From Acidobacteriota bacterium (GTDB lineage: Bacteria; Acidobacteriota; Blastocatellia; RBC074), in assembly GCA_019639255.1 (NCBI GenBank), contig JAHBSF010000037.1, positions 1-50,220 of the forward strand: 50,220 bases of DNA, written 5' to 3'. The stretch's first letter is position 1. Every line of letters begins with the position of its first letter. Of the stretch, positions 18,304-29,103 are shown piece by piece. The translations under genes were made by a program, and so were the position numbers. The notes beneath the pieces are model-generated. The model was given only the letters and a program-made list of their open reading frames with translations. It did not search any database and was not told the origin of the DNA.

Positions 18304-18406
18304 ATCATATGCTTCCGTACTGCTGCACTTCTTCTTCTTCTGCCCACACTGTGCTACTCTCGCACAAGCCCCAGCCCGAAATGATTCCGGAGGAGGAGAT
18401 CCCGTA

Positions 18407-19399
18407 ATGCCGAGTCATGACCTGGATATCAGCGTGCGCGCATGCGTATCGTGCCGGCGCTGCTACGGGTCCAATGTGCAGTATTGCAGCGACTGTTTCA
18501 TCGAGCTGGTCGGTATAGATCTGATCCCCTACATCATCGGCGGAAGGTATCGGCTCGAACACATCATCAGCCGGGGCGGGATGGGCGTAATCTTCGCCGC
18601 ACACGACAATGAACAGAATCGGGAGGTGGCGATCAAGGTGTTTCGCTCCAGCGCGCTTGCCGATCCGCGCGCGCAGGACCGGTTTCAGCGCGAGGTCGAG
18701 TTCGCATCGCAGATTCAAAGCCCGTTGCTTGCAGCCACTCTCGGCAACGGCGTGCTGCCCGATGCAAGCGCCTACGTTGTCACGGAACTCGTGCGGGGCC
18801 GTTCGCTGCGCGATGAAATGAAAAAAATGCGGCGCTTCGAGATCGCATCCGCAGTCGCAATGCTCGCCGCAATCGCCGACGGTTTGAACACGGCGCACCA
18901 GGCCGGGCTCGTGCATCGCGACCTCAAGCCCGAATGCATAATCATCGTTTCCGAACCCAACGACGCGCAACCAGCAATCAAGATCGTGGGTTTCAGCTTC
19001 GCACGCGTCGCACTCGGGGCAAGATTCGTGCCCGGAACTACGGGCCGGTTGCAGGCCCGCGGAATGCTCCCGATGCGCGTGACCTATCTCAGTCCCGAAC
19101 AGTTCCGCGGCGAAGAAGCCGATCTGCGCACCGACATCTACAGCCTCGGCGTCATCGCCTACGAAATGCTCGGCGGCCGCCCGCCCTTCACTGCCCGGCG
19201 CACCGGAGAGTTCGCCGCAAAACTCCTGACCGAACGCGCCCCCTCGCTGCGCGCGCTCAACCCAGAAATCAACGTGCTGCTGCAGGCCGAAATCCTGCGC
19301 GCACTCGAAAAAGAACCCCGACAACGCCATCAAAGCGCCGGCGAATTCAAACGCGCGCTGCTCAGCGCCCAGCAGATCGGCCTTCGCATCGTCGATTGA
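18407..19399 (+). CDS. Zinc-ribbon Ser/Thr kinase-fold protein, probable pseudokinase
   Basis: 330 residues. C13xxC16 and C27xxC30 form a zinc ribbon. The kinase fold (48-320) has the glycine loop SRGGMGVIF, K77 (VAIK) and H170-R171-D172-L-K-P. The Mg-binding Asn after HRDLKP is Cys177, and the DFG motif is G195-F-S197. Both changes are clear in the DNA (GAA TGC; GTG GGT TTC AGC). The SPEQ and DIYSLGV motifs of the C-lobe remain. Loss of both metal ligands argues against normal phosphotransfer, so a scaffold or allosteric role is likely, perhaps for the intact kinase across the divergent promoter. The start has a strong GGAGGAGG nine bases upstream; longer frames upstream run through the repeat. 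The gene converges with the FG-GAP gene. Confidence 0.9.
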   Translation: MPSHDLDISVRACVSCRRCYGSNVQYCSDCFIELVGIDLIPYIIGGRYRLEHIISRGGMGVIFAAHDNEQNREVAIKVFRSSALADPRAQDRFQREVEFASQIQSPLLAATLGNGVLPDASAYVVTELVRGRSLRDEMKKMRRFEIASAVAMLAAIADGLNTAHQAGLVHRDLKPECIIIVSEPNDAQPAIKIVGFSFARVALGARFVPGTTGRLQARGMLPMRVTYLSPEQFRGEEADLRTDIYSLGVIAYEMLGGRPPFTARRTGEFAAKLLTERAPSLRALNPEINVLLQAEILRALEKEPRQRHQSAGEFKRALLSAQQIGLRIVD

Positions 19400-19403
19400 G
19401 ATC

Positions 19404-19499
19404 GAGAGATAACGGAACAAACGGAAATAGACGAAACAAACGGAAAGGCATGATCTTTTCCGTTTGTTTCGTCTATTTTCGTTTGTTCCGTTATCTCTC
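19404..19499. repeat. Family A inverted repeat, copy f
   Basis: Arms of about 43 bases pair with a single mismatch around the loop GGCATGATC. It fills the whole gap between two convergent genes: four bases after the kinase-like stop and zero bases from the FG-GAP protein stop. Both arms carry the copy-specific core AATAGACG. Confidence 0.93.
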
Positions 19500-22400
19500 T
19501 TACTGCTGGCGGACGCCGCGCAGTATGTGGACTTCGCCCGCGCGCGGCCGCGCATCGTTCCGGCTTGCACCGCGCGGGACGCCGAGTATCAGATCTCCAA
19601 TGCCTGAGTTATCCAGATCCCCTACGGTCAGGCCCCCCAATCCGAGCCTGTCGCCCGCGCTCACGCCGCCAATCGAGAGGCTCGCGGTTCGCGACGACAG
19701 ATCGAATACCGCAGGCAGGCCGGCGGTCGAACCGAAGATCAGGTATATGACGCCCGAAGGCGCCGCAGCGCCGTCCGGCGCACTCAGGCTCGGGGCGCCC
19801 ATCACCAGATCCGGGATTCCGTCTCCGGTAAAATCACCGACCGCAAGCGATGCGCCCAGACTTCCCGGATTGCTCCCCGCGCCGTAAACGATCATATTCG
19901 GCGGGCGCGCCTCGACCAGACTCGCACCCAGATATACATATACTTCACCCGCACCCACACGCAGATTGTTCGGCCCCGCCCCGCCCGGAGCGCCCGCAAC
20001 CAGATCCTTTCGCCCATCCAGATTAACGTCGCCGAACGCAAGCGCAGTCCCGAACCGGTCGCCGCCGTCCCGACCGCGCAACTCCATACGCGCCGCTTCC
20101 GCCGCGTGCGCGCGCCCTGCAAGATCCGGCGCGCCCAGAATCACATAGACTACACCCTGATCCTGCTGCTCAAAATCCGCAAACGGCGCCCCCGCCGCCA
20201 GATCCTCCGACCCGTCGCCGTCGAAATCTCCGGCGGCAATCGCCGAGCCCAGCGCGCCGCTCGCGCGCGTGCCCAGCAACGTGAAATCCGAATCTATAAA
20301 GGCCAGATCCTTGAAGCCGCGTATATCCTGCGTGCCTCCGAAGAAGGTGTAAACCGCGCCGGCATCGGCAAGCGTTCCGGCGTCGCCCACAACATCCACG
20401 CCGGGCGCGCCGATGACGAGATCAACCTTCCCATCCCCGTTCAGATCCGCAGCCGACAGACTCGCGCCGACTCTGTCGCCCGCGTTCGCTCCCAGCACCA
20501 CCGTGCGCGCTATCGCAGACGCCTCGCGCGTTCCAAGGGGCAGCGGCCCGAAAATGATGTAAACCGCGCCGACCGCCGTGCGCCCCAGATCGTCCAGACG
20601 CGGCGCGCCCACCGCCAGATCCATACGCCCGTCGCCGTTGAAATCTCCTATCGCAATCGATGATCCGAAACGGTCGCCGGCAAGTTCGCCCACGTAGGTT
20701 GCATCCGCCGCATCTTCGGCCAGATCGATCACACCGTTTTGCCGTACCCCGCTGAAAAATATGCGCACGCGCCCAGGCGCTCCCGCGCCGCTTTCAAACG
20801 ATGACCCGACAACCAGATCCTGCAGACCGTCATTGTCCAGATCCCCTACCGCTACGGCCGCACCCAAAGATTCGCCCGAAGTCGCGCCGAATATCGTCAG
20901 ATCCGCAGGTTCGCTTCCCAGATCGCGCCTCGAATCCAGCACAACTATACGTACCGTGCGCGAGGCAGTCAGCGGCGGCGTACCGTCGTCGGTTGCAGTC
21001 AGAGTGAAAAGATATACCCCCGCCTGAGAGAAGTTCGGTTGCCAGGTGAACACTGCACTCGTGGGCGACTGCTGCACGAAAGTAGCTCCCGTCGGCAGAT
21101 TTTCGGCGCCGAACGTTATCTTCTGTCCCGGATCGGGATCGGTAGCCAGGACGGTAAAACTGACCCGCTCGCCCTCGCGCACGTTCGGAACGTCGGGCAC
21201 CGTCATCCGCGGCGCATCGTTTACCGGACGCACCGTTATCGTTACGGTCGCGATGTTGCTGTCTTCGGTTCCGTCGTTGACGCGGTAGGTGAAACGGTCC
21301 GTTCCGAAGTAATCGCGCTCCGGAGTATAAGTAACCACACGCCCCGTACCGCTGAGTGTGCCGTGTTCCGGAGACTCTACGAGCCTGAACGAAAGCATAT
21401 CGTCATCCGGATCCATTACGTTAAGCGTTATTTCTACGGGAATGTCTTCGTCGGTAGTTACATCCTGATCCATTGCAATCGGCGCACGATTGAATTTGCG
21501 AACTATGAGCGGAATGATCCGCTGTGCGCGCGCCCCGAACGGATCGAACGCCTCGATCGTCAACTGATATTCCCCGCCGTCGCGGAAGCCCGGCGTCAGC
21601 CGAAGCTCATAAAGCGATGGAGGAGCGCTCGCAGGCGGCGGAATTATCGAGGCAAACGGCGGCCCCGTAAGCGTTACTCGCTCGATCGCGTTGCCGTCCG
21701 GATCCGAAATGTTGAGCGCAAGCGAGGCCGACTCGTTTTCGTCCAACGTGATGCGCAGCGGTCCGAGAATCACCGGCGGCCGGTTTTCATCCGACGGCGG
21801 AAGTATTATGTCCGAAACCTTGAGCGCAGTGTTCCCGATTACCCCCGTAGGTAAACTCTTCGCCCTCTCGACGCGCCCGCTCGGCCGCAAAAAACTCGCA
21901 TCCACCGTAAACGAATCCCCGCCCGGCAATACCGGAACGTAGCGCAACATATACCCGCCGTTGCCGTCGGTGAAAATCTCCTGCCCCCTCAGCGATACCA
22001 CCGCCCGCCGCACCGGCGTCCTGCGGTCCGATTCCAGCACACGCCCCAACACCAGCCGCGTTTCCGTAGGCCGCGCCACGAAATAATAACTCGACCGCCT
22101 CACCGCATTCGCCGAGGTCTCTATACGCATACCATCGGCCGACACCGACGCGCCCTCCGGTTCCTCTACAAACTCGCCCTCGCCCGGATCGTAACGGAAC
22201 AGCTTCGCCGTCGCGCCCGCGGGCAAACGATCCGTATTCGGAAATATCAGCTTGACGCCCGGATTGAACTGCACATTGAACGGCGCCACCTGCACTATGC
22301 CGGAACTGAAAATCCCGCGCGGCAAATCCACCGGCACGCGGCTTTCATCCACCGGAGTCAGAAAGATCGTGCCCGCCGTCGCGCCGCCCGGAAACACTAC

Positions 22401-24008
22401 ACTCAGATCCTGCGGAGCAATGAGCGAAAATCCGTTGGCTTCGACCGGTTTTATGGGCGCGGGCTGAACCTGCCCGGTAAACCTCCATCCAAACGACCCG
22501 CCCTGATTTCCCCCGACCCCGCCCCCGGGATCTCCGCCCGGACTACCGCCCGGTTCTCCACCCTCATCCTCGCCCGAACCGCCCTCCGGGTTTCCCACAT
22601 TGCCGCTTCCGCCCGTAGATTGCTGCAGCGCAATCGGCCGTGCAAACTGATTGTCGCGGTTCGCAACGGCTATGGCCTTGATCGTCACCTTCGGATACGG
22701 AGGCGTGGTCTGCACCGACTCGCCGTCTATGTCCACAAACTGCGTTCCGGTCGGCACATCGGGAAGTACAAACGATCCTTCGGGCGTAGTCTCGACCGCG
22801 ATCTCCGTGCCTACAAGCTGCACGCGAACCCCGCTCATAGGTTCGCGCGCCGTATTTTCAACGAAACCGCTTATCGAGGTCCGCACCTGCAAAAGCGATG
22901 CGCTCGCGCCCTCGCCCATCGCCGTGCGCACGCGAACCACACCGGTTTCGGCCCCGAACGGGACGACTACGGTGAGTTGCGTAGCGCTCGCCGCCATAAC
23001 CTCGGCCTCGATTCCGCCTATGCGCACGATGTTGTCGCCCGGCGTAGTGTAAAATCCGTTTCCGTTGATCACCAGCGTCTGGCCTGCGAGCGCCGCGCCG
23101 ATGCCGAAACCCGTGACCTGCGGCGGCGCGCTGCTCGCTTCGCCCGCAATCACCACCTGCGCCAGATTCGACGGCGTCGAACCGTTTGCGGATATCGTGA
23201 AACTCACCTCGCCGCGCCCTATGAGGCTGCGCGGCAACTCTACGTTGATCTGATCCAACCCGATGAAATCCGGATGCGGCCCGGCATAAACCGGCGTCAA
23301 CTCGCTTCCGCCGAGAACTACCCTGACGCTTTCCACCGCATTGCCGTCCCCGTTCGCATCCGGCGCGTGCCTTACACCCGTCGCAAACAGCACCAGAAAT
23401 ACGCGATCCGTTTCCTCGCCGAGATCTATCGGCGCGGCTATGAACCGCTGTGCAGCCGCGTCGTACTCAACTACCGGCTCATAAGATATCGACTGATCGC
23501 TTTTCAACCTCAGGGCAAGCGCCGCCGCCCAGCCGTGCCCGTCGCTGTTGGCGGTAAACACCCCCGGACACACCGCCATTACATTCACCGCGCCCGAAGC
23601 GATTTCCCCGTGCGGCGAGCGTATCGATACCTGTGCTGTTCCTGTGGGCGTCTGCGGCGGAATTATGTAGTTGATCTGCCCCGGCGAAACAAACAGCAAC
23701 TCGGCGCGGCGACCGGCTACTTCGACGCTCGTGCCGGCAAGTTCGGTAGGCAACTGCACGCCGGGTTGTTCGGGATCCGAATCCCCCGCCACCAGAATCT
23801 GCGGGGCAAGGTCCACACCGAATGCAGCCACGATTGCATCCGGCGCAACCGATCCGCCCTCGAAGCTCGCCGCCGATACGGTCACCACCACGGCGGCCGC
23901 ACCCGAACGCGCCTCGGCCCCGCGCATCAATACACACGCAAAGAACGCAAGAAGCAGCGCGAGCGCAACTCCGGCGCGATCCATTTTTTTCTGCGGGTTT
24001 AACCTCAT
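19500..24008 (-). CDS. Giant exported FG-GAP beta-propeller protein with TIGR03437, IPT and cadherin-like domains
   Basis: 1502 residues. After a signal peptide (hydrophobic about 14-32) comes a TIGR03437-type region (about 45-290: [21 protein letters not shown]). An IPT/TIG domain ([12 protein letters not shown]-like, written [11 protein letters not shown]) and a carboxypeptidase-regulatory-like fold follow, then a Gly-rich linker near 470-500. A cadherin-like/Ig section with two [10 protein letters not shown]-type modules precedes a C-terminal run of seven FG-GAP repeats. These have Ca-binding cores such as [27 protein letters not shown] and DFDGDGSED, a full seven-bladed integrin-like propeller. 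The start at 24008 (MRLNPQ) has an AGGTGAG-type ribosome site. It is probably a cell-surface or secreted adhesion or binding protein. It is convergent with the pseudokinase and upstream of DUF1501 only across repeat g. The ligand is unknown. Confidence 0.92.
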   Translation of the reverse strand: MRLNPQKKMDRAGVALALLLAFFACVLMRGAEARSGAAAVVVTVSAASFEGGSVAPDAIVAAFGVDLAPQILVAGDSDPEQPGVQLPTELAGTSVEVAGRRAELLFVSPGQINYIIPPQTPTGTAQVSIRSPHGEIASGAVNVMAVCPGVFTANSDGHGWAAALALRLKSDQSISYEPVVEYDAAAQRFIAAPIDLGEETDRVFLVLFATGVRHAPDANGDGNAVESVRVVLGGSELTPVYAGPHPDFIGLDQINVELPRSLIGRGEVSFTISANGSTPSNLAQVVIAGEASSAPPQVTGFGIGAALAGQTLVINGNGFYTTPGDNIVRIGGIEAEVMAASATQLTVVVPFGAETGVVRVRTAMGEGASASLLQVRTSISGFVENTAREPMSGVRVQLVGTEIAVETTPEGSFVLPDVPTGTQFVDIDGESVQTTPPYPKVTIKAIAVANRDNQFARPIALQQSTGGSGNVGNPEGGSGEDEGGEPGGSPGGDPGGGVGGNQGGSFGWRFTGQVQPAPIKPVEANGFSLIAPQDLSVVFPGGATAGTIFLTPVDESRVPVDLPRGIFSSGIVQVAPFNVQFNPGVKLIFPNTDRLPAGATAKLFRYDPGEGEFVEEPEGASVSADGMRIETSANAVRRSSYYFVARPTETRLVLGRVLESDRRTPVRRAVVSLRGQEIFTDGNGGYMLRYVPVLPGGDSFTVDASFLRPSGRVERAKSLPTGVIGNTALKVSDIILPPSDENRPPVILGPLRITLDENESASLALNISDPDGNAIERVTLTGPPFASIIPPPASAPPSLYELRLTPGFRDGGEYQLTIEAFDPFGARAQRIIPLIVRKFNRAPIAMDQDVTTDEDIPVEITLNVMDPDDDMLSFRLVESPEHGTLSGTGRVVTYTPERDYFGTDRFTYRVNDGTEDSNIATVTITVRPVNDAPRMTVPDVPNVREGERVSFTVLATDPDPGQKITFGAENLPTGATFVQQSPTSAVFTWQPNFSQAGVYLFTLTATDDGTPPLTASRTVRIVVLDSRRDLGSEPADLTIFGATSGESLGAAVAVGDLDNDGLQDLVVGSSFESGAGAPGRVRIFFSGVRQNGVIDLAEDAADATYVGELAGDRFGSSIAIGDFNGDGRMDLAVGAPRLDDLGRTAVGAVYIIFGPLPLGTREASAIARTVVLGANAGDRVGASLSAADLNGDGKVDLVIGAPGVDVVGDAGTLADAGAVYTFFGGTQDIRGFKDLAFIDSDFTLLGTRASGALGSAIAAGDFDGDGSEDLAAGAPFADFEQQDQGVVYVILGAPDLAGRAHAAEAARMELRGRDGGDRFGTALAFGDVNLDGRKDLVAGAPGGAGPNNLRVGAGEVYVYLGASLVEARPPNMIVYGAGSNPGSLGASLAVGDFTGDGIPDLVMGAPSLSAPDGAAAPSGVIYLIFGSTAGLPAVFDLSSRTASLSIGGVSAGDRLGLGGLTVGDLDNSGIGDLILGVPRGASRNDARPRAGEVHILRGVRQQ

Positions 24009-24123
24009 TCCCGATCTCTCACCTACTACGGGCCGGCCGTGCAATCGAGGCTGGTGACAAGGGCGGATTTTCCGAGGGGCAAACCAGAGTATATACAACT
24101 ACCGTTCGGATGCAAGAAAGAAT

Positions 24124-24217
24124 AGAGACAACGGAACAAACGAAAAATCACGAAACAAACGGAGAAATGGTTATTCTTCCGTTTGTTTCGTGATTTTTCG
24201 TTTGTTCCGTTGTCTCT
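24124..24217. repeat. Family A inverted repeat, copy g (perfect arms, GAGACAAC variant)
   Basis: Two 39-base arms (24124-24162, 24179-24217) are perfectly complementary. Unlike every other copy, the outer box is GAGACAAC instead of GAGATAAC, and the change is present in both arms. It lies nine bases from the DUF1501 stop, and upstream of the FG-GAP gene. Confidence 0.95.
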
Positions 24218-24226
24218 TGCGCTTCG

Positions 24227-25504
24227 TTACAGAAGCCCGACGAAATTCGCCGGCTTCACCTCATAGCCCGGAAATATGGCATTCAGGTCCCCGGCCCCGA
24301 GATGCTGCTTTGCAATCTCGGCAAACAGGTCCCGAAAATCCGTCGTCAGCGCCAGATCCCGGTTCTCGTTGAGCTGTTCCGGTTTAAGGCCCGGCCACCT
24401 GCCGTAAACCCTGCCCCCCTTCACTGCACCGCCGAGCACAAACATCGCCGACGCATGCCCGTGATCCGTGCCGCGATTGCCGTTTTCGCGCGCCGTACGC
24501 CCGAACTCCGTCATCGTCAGTATCAGCACTTCATCGGAATACTCGCGCAAATCGGCGTAAAGCGCCGCAATGCCCTGTGCAAGCTCCGTCAACCGCAGGG
24601 CCAACTGCCCCTGCACGCCGCCCTGATTTACGTGCGTATCCCACCCGCCTATATCGGTAAAGGCAACTTCCAGCCCCACATCCGCCTTGATAAGCTGCGC
24701 CGTTTGCCGCAGGCTTTCGCCGAATCGCCCGCGCGGATAGTTTACGCCGTCTGCGGGCTGGTACTGCGAGGGATTGACCCTTTTGAGCAGCTTCACGGCC
24801 TCGAACGTTTCGCGCCCCGGCGCGCCGAGCGCCTTGTCCACAGTCTCTGCATATATGGACTCGAAACCGCCTTCGACCGCACCGCCGCTCATACCGCCGC
24901 GTATCCCGAAATCATTTATGCGCGTCATCGCTACGGCGGGCGCACGTCCCTGCAGCGCACGCGGCAGATTCGCCCCCATAGACACGGCCCGAAACGGCGA
25001 TGCAGGCGATGACGGCGACGCTTTTGAATCAGGCTTGCTCTGCATATACCGGTTCAGCCACCCGTCCGGGGTGCTTTTGACGCCCGGCGTGCCGGATTCC
25101 ATATAATCCTGCGCGTCGAAATGCGAACGCGTGCCGTCGGGCGATCCCACGGCGTGGACTATGGCAAGCCGTTTTTCATCATAAAGCGGCTTGAACGGCG
25201 CAAGCGAGGGATGCAATCCGAAAAACCCGTCCAGGTCTATGGCAGAACCGTTCGCGGCGCCGGCCGCACCGGGACGCGGTATCGCCAGATTCGGCCGCAG
25301 ATCGTAATACGCCCGCTCGCCGTAGGGCGCTACCGCATTCAGGCCGTCCATGGCCCCGCGCTGGAAAATCGCGACCAGCACCCTTCGCCTGTTTGCGCCG
25401 CCCGCAGCGGCAACCCGCCCCAGAAACGACGGCGTATTTACCGCCGCGCCCAGACCCGCCAGCGCCGCCGATCCGCTTTTCAACAAAAATCTTCGTGTAA
25501 CCAT
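24227..25504 (-). CDS. DUF1501 family protein
   Basis: 425 residues. The N-terminus has a twin-arginine-like export signal (TRRFLLKSG then a hydrophobic Ala/Leu stretch to about 35). The body is typical of DUF1501 (AIFQRGAMDGLNAVAPYG, FTDIGGWDTHVNQGG, MTEFGRTARENG, DHGHASAMFVLGG), a family with a sulfatase/alkaline phosphatase-like fold and unknown biochemical activity. DUF1501 genes commonly sit with DUF1800 genes; here the DUF1800 gene is immediately upstream on the same strand. The two are separated by a 250-bp family B repeat, which may break or modify co-transcription. GAGGG lies shortly before the ATG. It is likely periplasmic. Confidence 0.93.
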   Translation of the reverse strand: MVTRRFLLKSGSAALAGLGAAVNTPSFLGRVAAAGGANRRRVLVAIFQRGAMDGLNAVAPYGERAYYDLRPNLAIPRPGAAGAANGSAIDLDGFFGLHPSLAPFKPLYDEKRLAIVHAVGSPDGTRSHFDAQDYMESGTPGVKSTPDGWLNRYMQSKPDSKASPSSPASPFRAVSMGANLPRALQGRAPAVAMTRINDFGIRGGMSGGAVEGGFESIYAETVDKALGAPGRETFEAVKLLKRVNPSQYQPADGVNYPRGRFGESLRQTAQLIKADVGLEVAFTDIGGWDTHVNQGGVQGQLALRLTELAQGIAALYADLREYSDEVLILTMTEFGRTARENGNRGTDHGHASAMFVLGGAVKGGRVYGRWPGLKPEQLNENRDLALTTDFRDLFAEIAKQHLGAGDLNAIFPGYEVKPANFVGLL

Positions 25505-25531
25505 AACGCCCTCACGGAAGGGGGGAGGAAG

Positions 25532-25782
25532 AAGTGCTGAGCTGTAACCAAAGTTCTTTGAGTTTTGCAGCCGCGAAGCGGCGAAAGATCTGTAGCCCAG
25601 GGCGGCGAGCCCTGGGTAGGTGTAGAGAAGCGGCGCCAGCCCCGGAGGGGCGAAAGATCTTTCGCCCTTTCAGGGCTTGGACGTTTTGTTTCTGCTGACC
25701 TGGCGCTCACGCACCAGGCTACAGATCTTTCGCCGCTTCGCGGCTGCAAAACTCAAAGAACTTTGGTTACAGCTCAGCACTT
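25532..25782. repeat. Family B modular hairpin repeat B1 with 66-bp perfect terminal arms
   Basis: Terminal arms 25532-25597 and 25717-25782 are exact reverse complements (66 bases). Inside are hairpin modules: CCCAGGGC/GCCCTGGG, GCCCCGGAGGGGC, GCCCTTTCAGGGC and CCTGGCGC/GCACCAGG, joined by AGATCT linkers. Weaker complementarity extends outward to the DUF1800 stop codon. The element holds no credible gene; frames through it give Arg/Pro-rich translations shared with the other copies. Confidence 0.95.
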
Positions 25783-25794
25783 TCTTCTTCCCCC

Positions 25795-27489
25795 TCACTG
25801 TCTTTGAAACTCCGGTGAACCCAGAATCATTCCTACAAACTTCGCCCGATCCATCTGCGCGTCCTTCAGCGTCCTGTCGAGCGTGGATCTCGTTTGAGGC
25901 GATACCTGCCCGTGCAGCAATACCGCGAGATAATGATCCACCCACTGCGTCGGAGTCTTCGGCTCCGCCTTCGGATCGAGCGCCTTCAGATCCACGCGCG
26001 TGCCCGGAATGCGCCCCGACGCAAGCGCCAGACTGAAGTTCATCCTTTCCAGCAGCGCCGCCGAATTCACCCATGTTTCGGCCGTATCGCTGTAACCCGT
26101 AGGCGGCTGCGCCAGAAACAGCCCCTCGCCCATCTGCGCCATCCAGCGGTGAAACTGCGGCCCGCCGTTTGTCTCCGCCCCGAGCGCCCGCACCGCGCTT
26201 ACGGTCATCTCAAACGGCGTCTTTATCTTCGCCCTGAAACTCTCAGCGGCCCAGAATTCCGGCGCATCGAACATCGCCCTCAATACTTCCCCGATATCCC
26301 CATCCGTCTTTCGGAACACTTCCGCCATCCGGTCTACGAGCGATGCAGGCGGCGCATCCGATACGAACCTGCGCGCAAGCTTCGTAGATATGAACTTCGC
26401 AGTAGACGGATGGCGCGCCAGCAGCCTTATCACCTTTTCGCCGTCCTCGATCCCGCCTCCGGCCGCAATCCTCTCGCCCAGCACCACCTTCTCCCCGCGG
26501 TCGTGCATAACCGGATTGAATACGAATTCGCCGCCGCGCAGCGGATTGCGTATGGTCCATCCCGTTAGACATCGCGCCACTTCCTGCACGTCCTTCTGCG
26601 TGTATCCGCCGTCTACGCCGAGCGTGTGCAGCTCCATAATCTCGCGCGCGTAATTTTCATTGAGCCCGCGCCGATTGCCGAAACGGCGTGCGGGCATCTG
26701 CCGATTCGGCGTCATGCTCTGCCAGTTGTCCAGATAAAACAGCATCGCCGGACTCTTCGCCGTAGCCCGCAGCAGATCCTCGAACTTCCCGAATACGTTC
26801 GGCCTTATCGCGTCCCGCTCGTAGGAAGTAACAAGTACGCGGTCCGCTCCCTTCTGCGCAAAAACATTGAAATGATTGAACCAGAAATCCGTCATCACTT
26901 CCTGCAACTGCCGCTCGCTGTATACGGCGCGCAGAATCTTTGATTGCTGCAATTCCTGAACGAGTTGCTGCGGCAGCCGGTAGCCGAGTTCGCGCATCGC
27001 CTGAATATACTCGCGCCGCATTTTGCGCTGCTCCTCGCTTGCGCCCCCCGGCCCCATCTCCGCATTTGCGCCCTGTGCAAGATTCTGAATATCGGCCAGG
27101 TCGATCCCCTTCGCCTTGAGCGCATCGCGCAACACAACGGGCGGCGGATATAGCGCCGCAATCTGCTCGTTCGTAAGGTGTATGCTCTCGATTCCCTTCA
27201 GCTTCGCCTCCACCAACTCATCCTTGATGCGCTCGGGATGCATCTGTTCGTCCAGATGCCTGCGCCATCCCATTTTCCGAACCCGCTCCACATCCCCCGG
27301 CCGCGCGCCGAAACTCGTGCGCTCGATCAGGTGCAAAACCCTCTGCTCCTCGGTGAGCGCTTTCGCCGCAGGCTTCCTGTCTCCGGCTTTCGATTTCTGC
27401 GCGGCGTTCTGCACCGCGCCCGGCAGCCACTCCCCAACCATCCCAACCGCCAGCAGCGATACAAGGGCCGGCAACAGCGCTTTTCTCAT
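25795..27489 (-). CDS. DUF1800 family protein
   Basis: 564 residues with an N-terminal signal segment ([19 protein letters not shown]). The family signatures include [18 protein letters not shown], the helical core with [36 protein letters not shown] (split here as [13 protein letters not shown] and [12 protein letters not shown]), FNPVMHDRG and QPPTGY. DUF1800 has no known enzymatic role. It is normally paired with DUF1501, which is downstream here. The start at 27489 has GGAGG seven bases upstream; the frame extends 31 codons further but without signal-peptide logic. It is divergent from the DUF711/PFL gene across 153 bp. It is probably exported, forming a functional pair with the DUF1501 protein. 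Confidence 0.93.
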   Translation of the reverse strand: MRKALLPALVSLLAVGMVGEWLPGAVQNAAQKSKAGDRKPAAKALTEEQRVLHLIERTSFGARPGDVERVRKMGWRRHLDEQMHPERIKDELVEAKLKGIESIHLTNEQIAALYPPPVVLRDALKAKGIDLADIQNLAQGANAEMGPGGASEEQRKMRREYIQAMRELGYRLPQQLVQELQQSKILRAVYSERQLQEVMTDFWFNHFNVFAQKGADRVLVTSYERDAIRPNVFGKFEDLLRATAKSPAMLFYLDNWQSMTPNRQMPARRFGNRRGLNENYAREIMELHTLGVDGGYTQKDVQEVARCLTGWTIRNPLRGGEFVFNPVMHDRGEKVVLGERIAAGGGIEDGEKVIRLLARHPSTAKFISTKLARRFVSDAPPASLVDRMAEVFRKTDGDIGEVLRAMFDAPEFWAAESFRAKIKTPFEMTVSAVRALGAETNGGPQFHRWMAQMGEGLFLAQPPTGYSDTAETWVNSAALLERMNFSLALASGRIPGTRVDLKALDPKAEPKTPTQWVDHYLAVLLHGQVSPQTRSTLDRTLKDAQMDRAKFVGMILGSPEFQRQ

Positions 27490-27569
27490 AATGACCTCCA
27501 CTTGACCTCTATGCCGCATAAGACGCCCGGCGATCGCCTTTGGTCGGAAAAGTACGGGACAAAAGTACG

Positions 27570-27613
27570 GGACAAATATCATGCGCTTCCGTTTGTTCCG
27601 CCTATTCCGTTTA
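27570..27613. repeat. Degenerate one-armed family A copy
   Basis: TTCCGTTTGTTCCGCCTATTCC matches one arm of family A, preceded by the typical loop bases ATCATG. A 13-base tandem duplication (AAGTACGGGACAA) precedes it. It lies in the divergent region before the DUF711/PFL gene. Confidence 0.5.
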
Positions 27614-27642
27614 TGTGGAATCTTGCCGTATCCTCTACGAAT

Positions 27643-29004
27643 ATGAAATACACCCAGACCGAGATTCTAGAAACCATCCGCATGACCGAGATGGAGCATC
27701 TCGACATCCGCACCGTGACGCTCGGCGTTTCACTGCGCGACTGCGCCGACCGCTCGATGCCCGCAATCGCAGAAAGAGTCTACGACAAAATCACCCGCTA
27801 CGCCTCGCGCCTCGTCCCCGTCACCGACGAAATATCGGCCGAATACGGCATACCCATCGCCAACCGCCGCGTAGCCGTTACACCCGCATCGCTTGTGGCG
27901 GAGAGCGCCGATGCGCCGGATTACGTAGCTCTCGCGCACGCGCTCGATCGCGCCGCCGCATCCGTAGGCGTGGATTTCGTCGGCGGATTTTCCGCCCTCG
28001 TTCACAAGGGCCTCACGCGCGGAGACGATCTGTTTCTCGACTCTCTGCCCGAAGCCCTCGCTTCCACTGCCAAACTCTGCGGCTCGGTAAACGTCGCTAC
28101 TACGCGCGCCGGAATCAATATGACCGCCGTTGCGCGCGTCAGCGAAGCAATCAAGGACCTCGCCGGGCGCACCGCGGCGCAGGGCGGACTCGGCTGCGCC
28201 AAATTCGTCGTCTTCGCAAACGCGGTCGAGGACAATCCGTTTATGGCGGGCGCGTTTCACGGCATCGGCGAACCCGAAGTCGTAGTCAATGTCGGCGTAT
28301 CTGGTCCCGGCGTAGTCGCGCACGCCGTCAAACACGCGGGCGATTGCGACCTGTCGGAACTTGCGGAAATCATCAAACGCGTGGCTTTCAAAATTACGCG
28401 CGCCGGAGAACTCGTAGGACGCCAGGCTGCACAGCGCCTCGGTGTGCCCTTCGGCATCATAGACCTGAGCCTTGCTCCCACGCCGGCGGCGGGTGATTCC
28501 GTAGCCGAAATCCTGGAACACATGGGACTTGAAAAGGCGGGCGCGCCCGGTTCGACCGCCGCGCTTGCAATGCTCACCGATGCGGTGAAAAAGGGCGGAG
28601 CTATGGCTTCGGGCAATGTGGGAGGGATGAGCGGCGCATTTATCCCCGTTTCCGAAGACAGCGCGATGATAGAGGCTGCGCGCCTCGGCGCATTGACGCT
28701 CGAAAAACTCGAAGCCATGACCGCAGTATGCTCGGTGGGCCTCGATATGGTAGCCGTGCCCGGCGATACTTCGGCCGATCAGATCGCCGCCATCATCGCA
28801 GACGAAATGGCCATAGGCGTGATGAACAACAAAACCACCGCCGTCAGAATCATCCCCGCCCCCAACCGCCGCGTCGGGGATATGGTCGAATTCGGCGGCC
28901 TGCTGGGAAGCGCTCCCGTGATGCCCGTCAACCGCTACAGCGCCTCGCGCTTCATTCGCCGCGGCGGACTCATCCCGGCGCCGATCATAAGCCTGCGGAA
29001 CTAA
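27643..29004 (+). CDS. PFL/DUF711 (UPF0210) family protein
   Basis: 453 residues, cytoplasmic. The whole length matches the UPF0210/DUF711 family, whose N-terminus ([19 protein letters not shown]) and C-terminus (GGLIPAPI) are characteristic. Other conserved stretches are [23 protein letters not shown] and [13 protein letters not shown]. The family is related to glycyl-radical enzyme folds but lacks a demonstrated reaction; an ACT-domain regulator gene often sits next to it in other bacteria, but none is adjacent here. The start at 27643 is chosen because family members begin just before TEILETI; an in-frame ATG is ten codons upstream. No Shine-Dalgarno sequence is visible. The stop directly abuts family A copy h, and the gene converges with AroDE. 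Confidence 0.9.
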   Translation: MKYTQTEILETIRMTEMEHLDIRTVTLGVSLRDCADRSMPAIAERVYDKITRYASRLVPVTDEISAEYGIPIANRRVAVTPASLVAESADAPDYVALAHALDRAAASVGVDFVGGFSALVHKGLTRGDDLFLDSLPEALASTAKLCGSVNVATTRAGINMTAVARVSEAIKDLAGRTAAQGGLGCAKFVVFANAVEDNPFMAGAFHGIGEPEVVVNVGVSGPGVVAHAVKHAGDCDLSELAEIIKRVAFKITRAGELVGRQAAQRLGVPFGIIDLSLAPTPAAGDSVAEILEHMGLEKAGAPGSTAALAMLTDAVKKGGAMASGNVGGMSGAFIPVSEDSAMIEAARLGALTLEKLEAMTAVCSVGLDMVAVPGDTSADQIAAIIADEMAIGVMNNKTTAVRIIPAPNRRVGDMVEFGGLLGSAPVMPVNRYSASRFIRRGGLIPAPIISLRN

Positions 29005-29100
29005 AGATAGATAACGAAACAAACGGAAATGAACGAAACAGACGAAAAATCATTCCATTTCGTCTGTTTCGTTCATTTCCGTTTGTTCCGTTATCTATCT
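29005..29100. repeat. Family A inverted repeat, copy h (AGATAGATAAC variant)
   Basis: Arms of about 43 bases pair with one mismatch. The outer box reads AGATAGATAACG in both arms, a form not seen in the other copies. The left end starts at the base after the PFL stop. An extra CCGTTATCTCTCT at 29101-29113 repeats the right end and contains the AroDE stop codon. Confidence 0.93.
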
Positions 29101-29103
29101 CCG

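Noticed and set aside
18159-18347. Longer start for the lectin-repeat protein
   Set aside because: The added residues run through a one-armed family A repeat ([11 protein letters not shown]), and the signal peptide and ribosome site support 18158.
25565-25807. Short frames inside family B repeats (RSGERSVAQGG, LSPLRGCKTQ types)
   Set aside because: The same translations recur in every copy on both strands, as expected of hairpin DNA, with no start signals.
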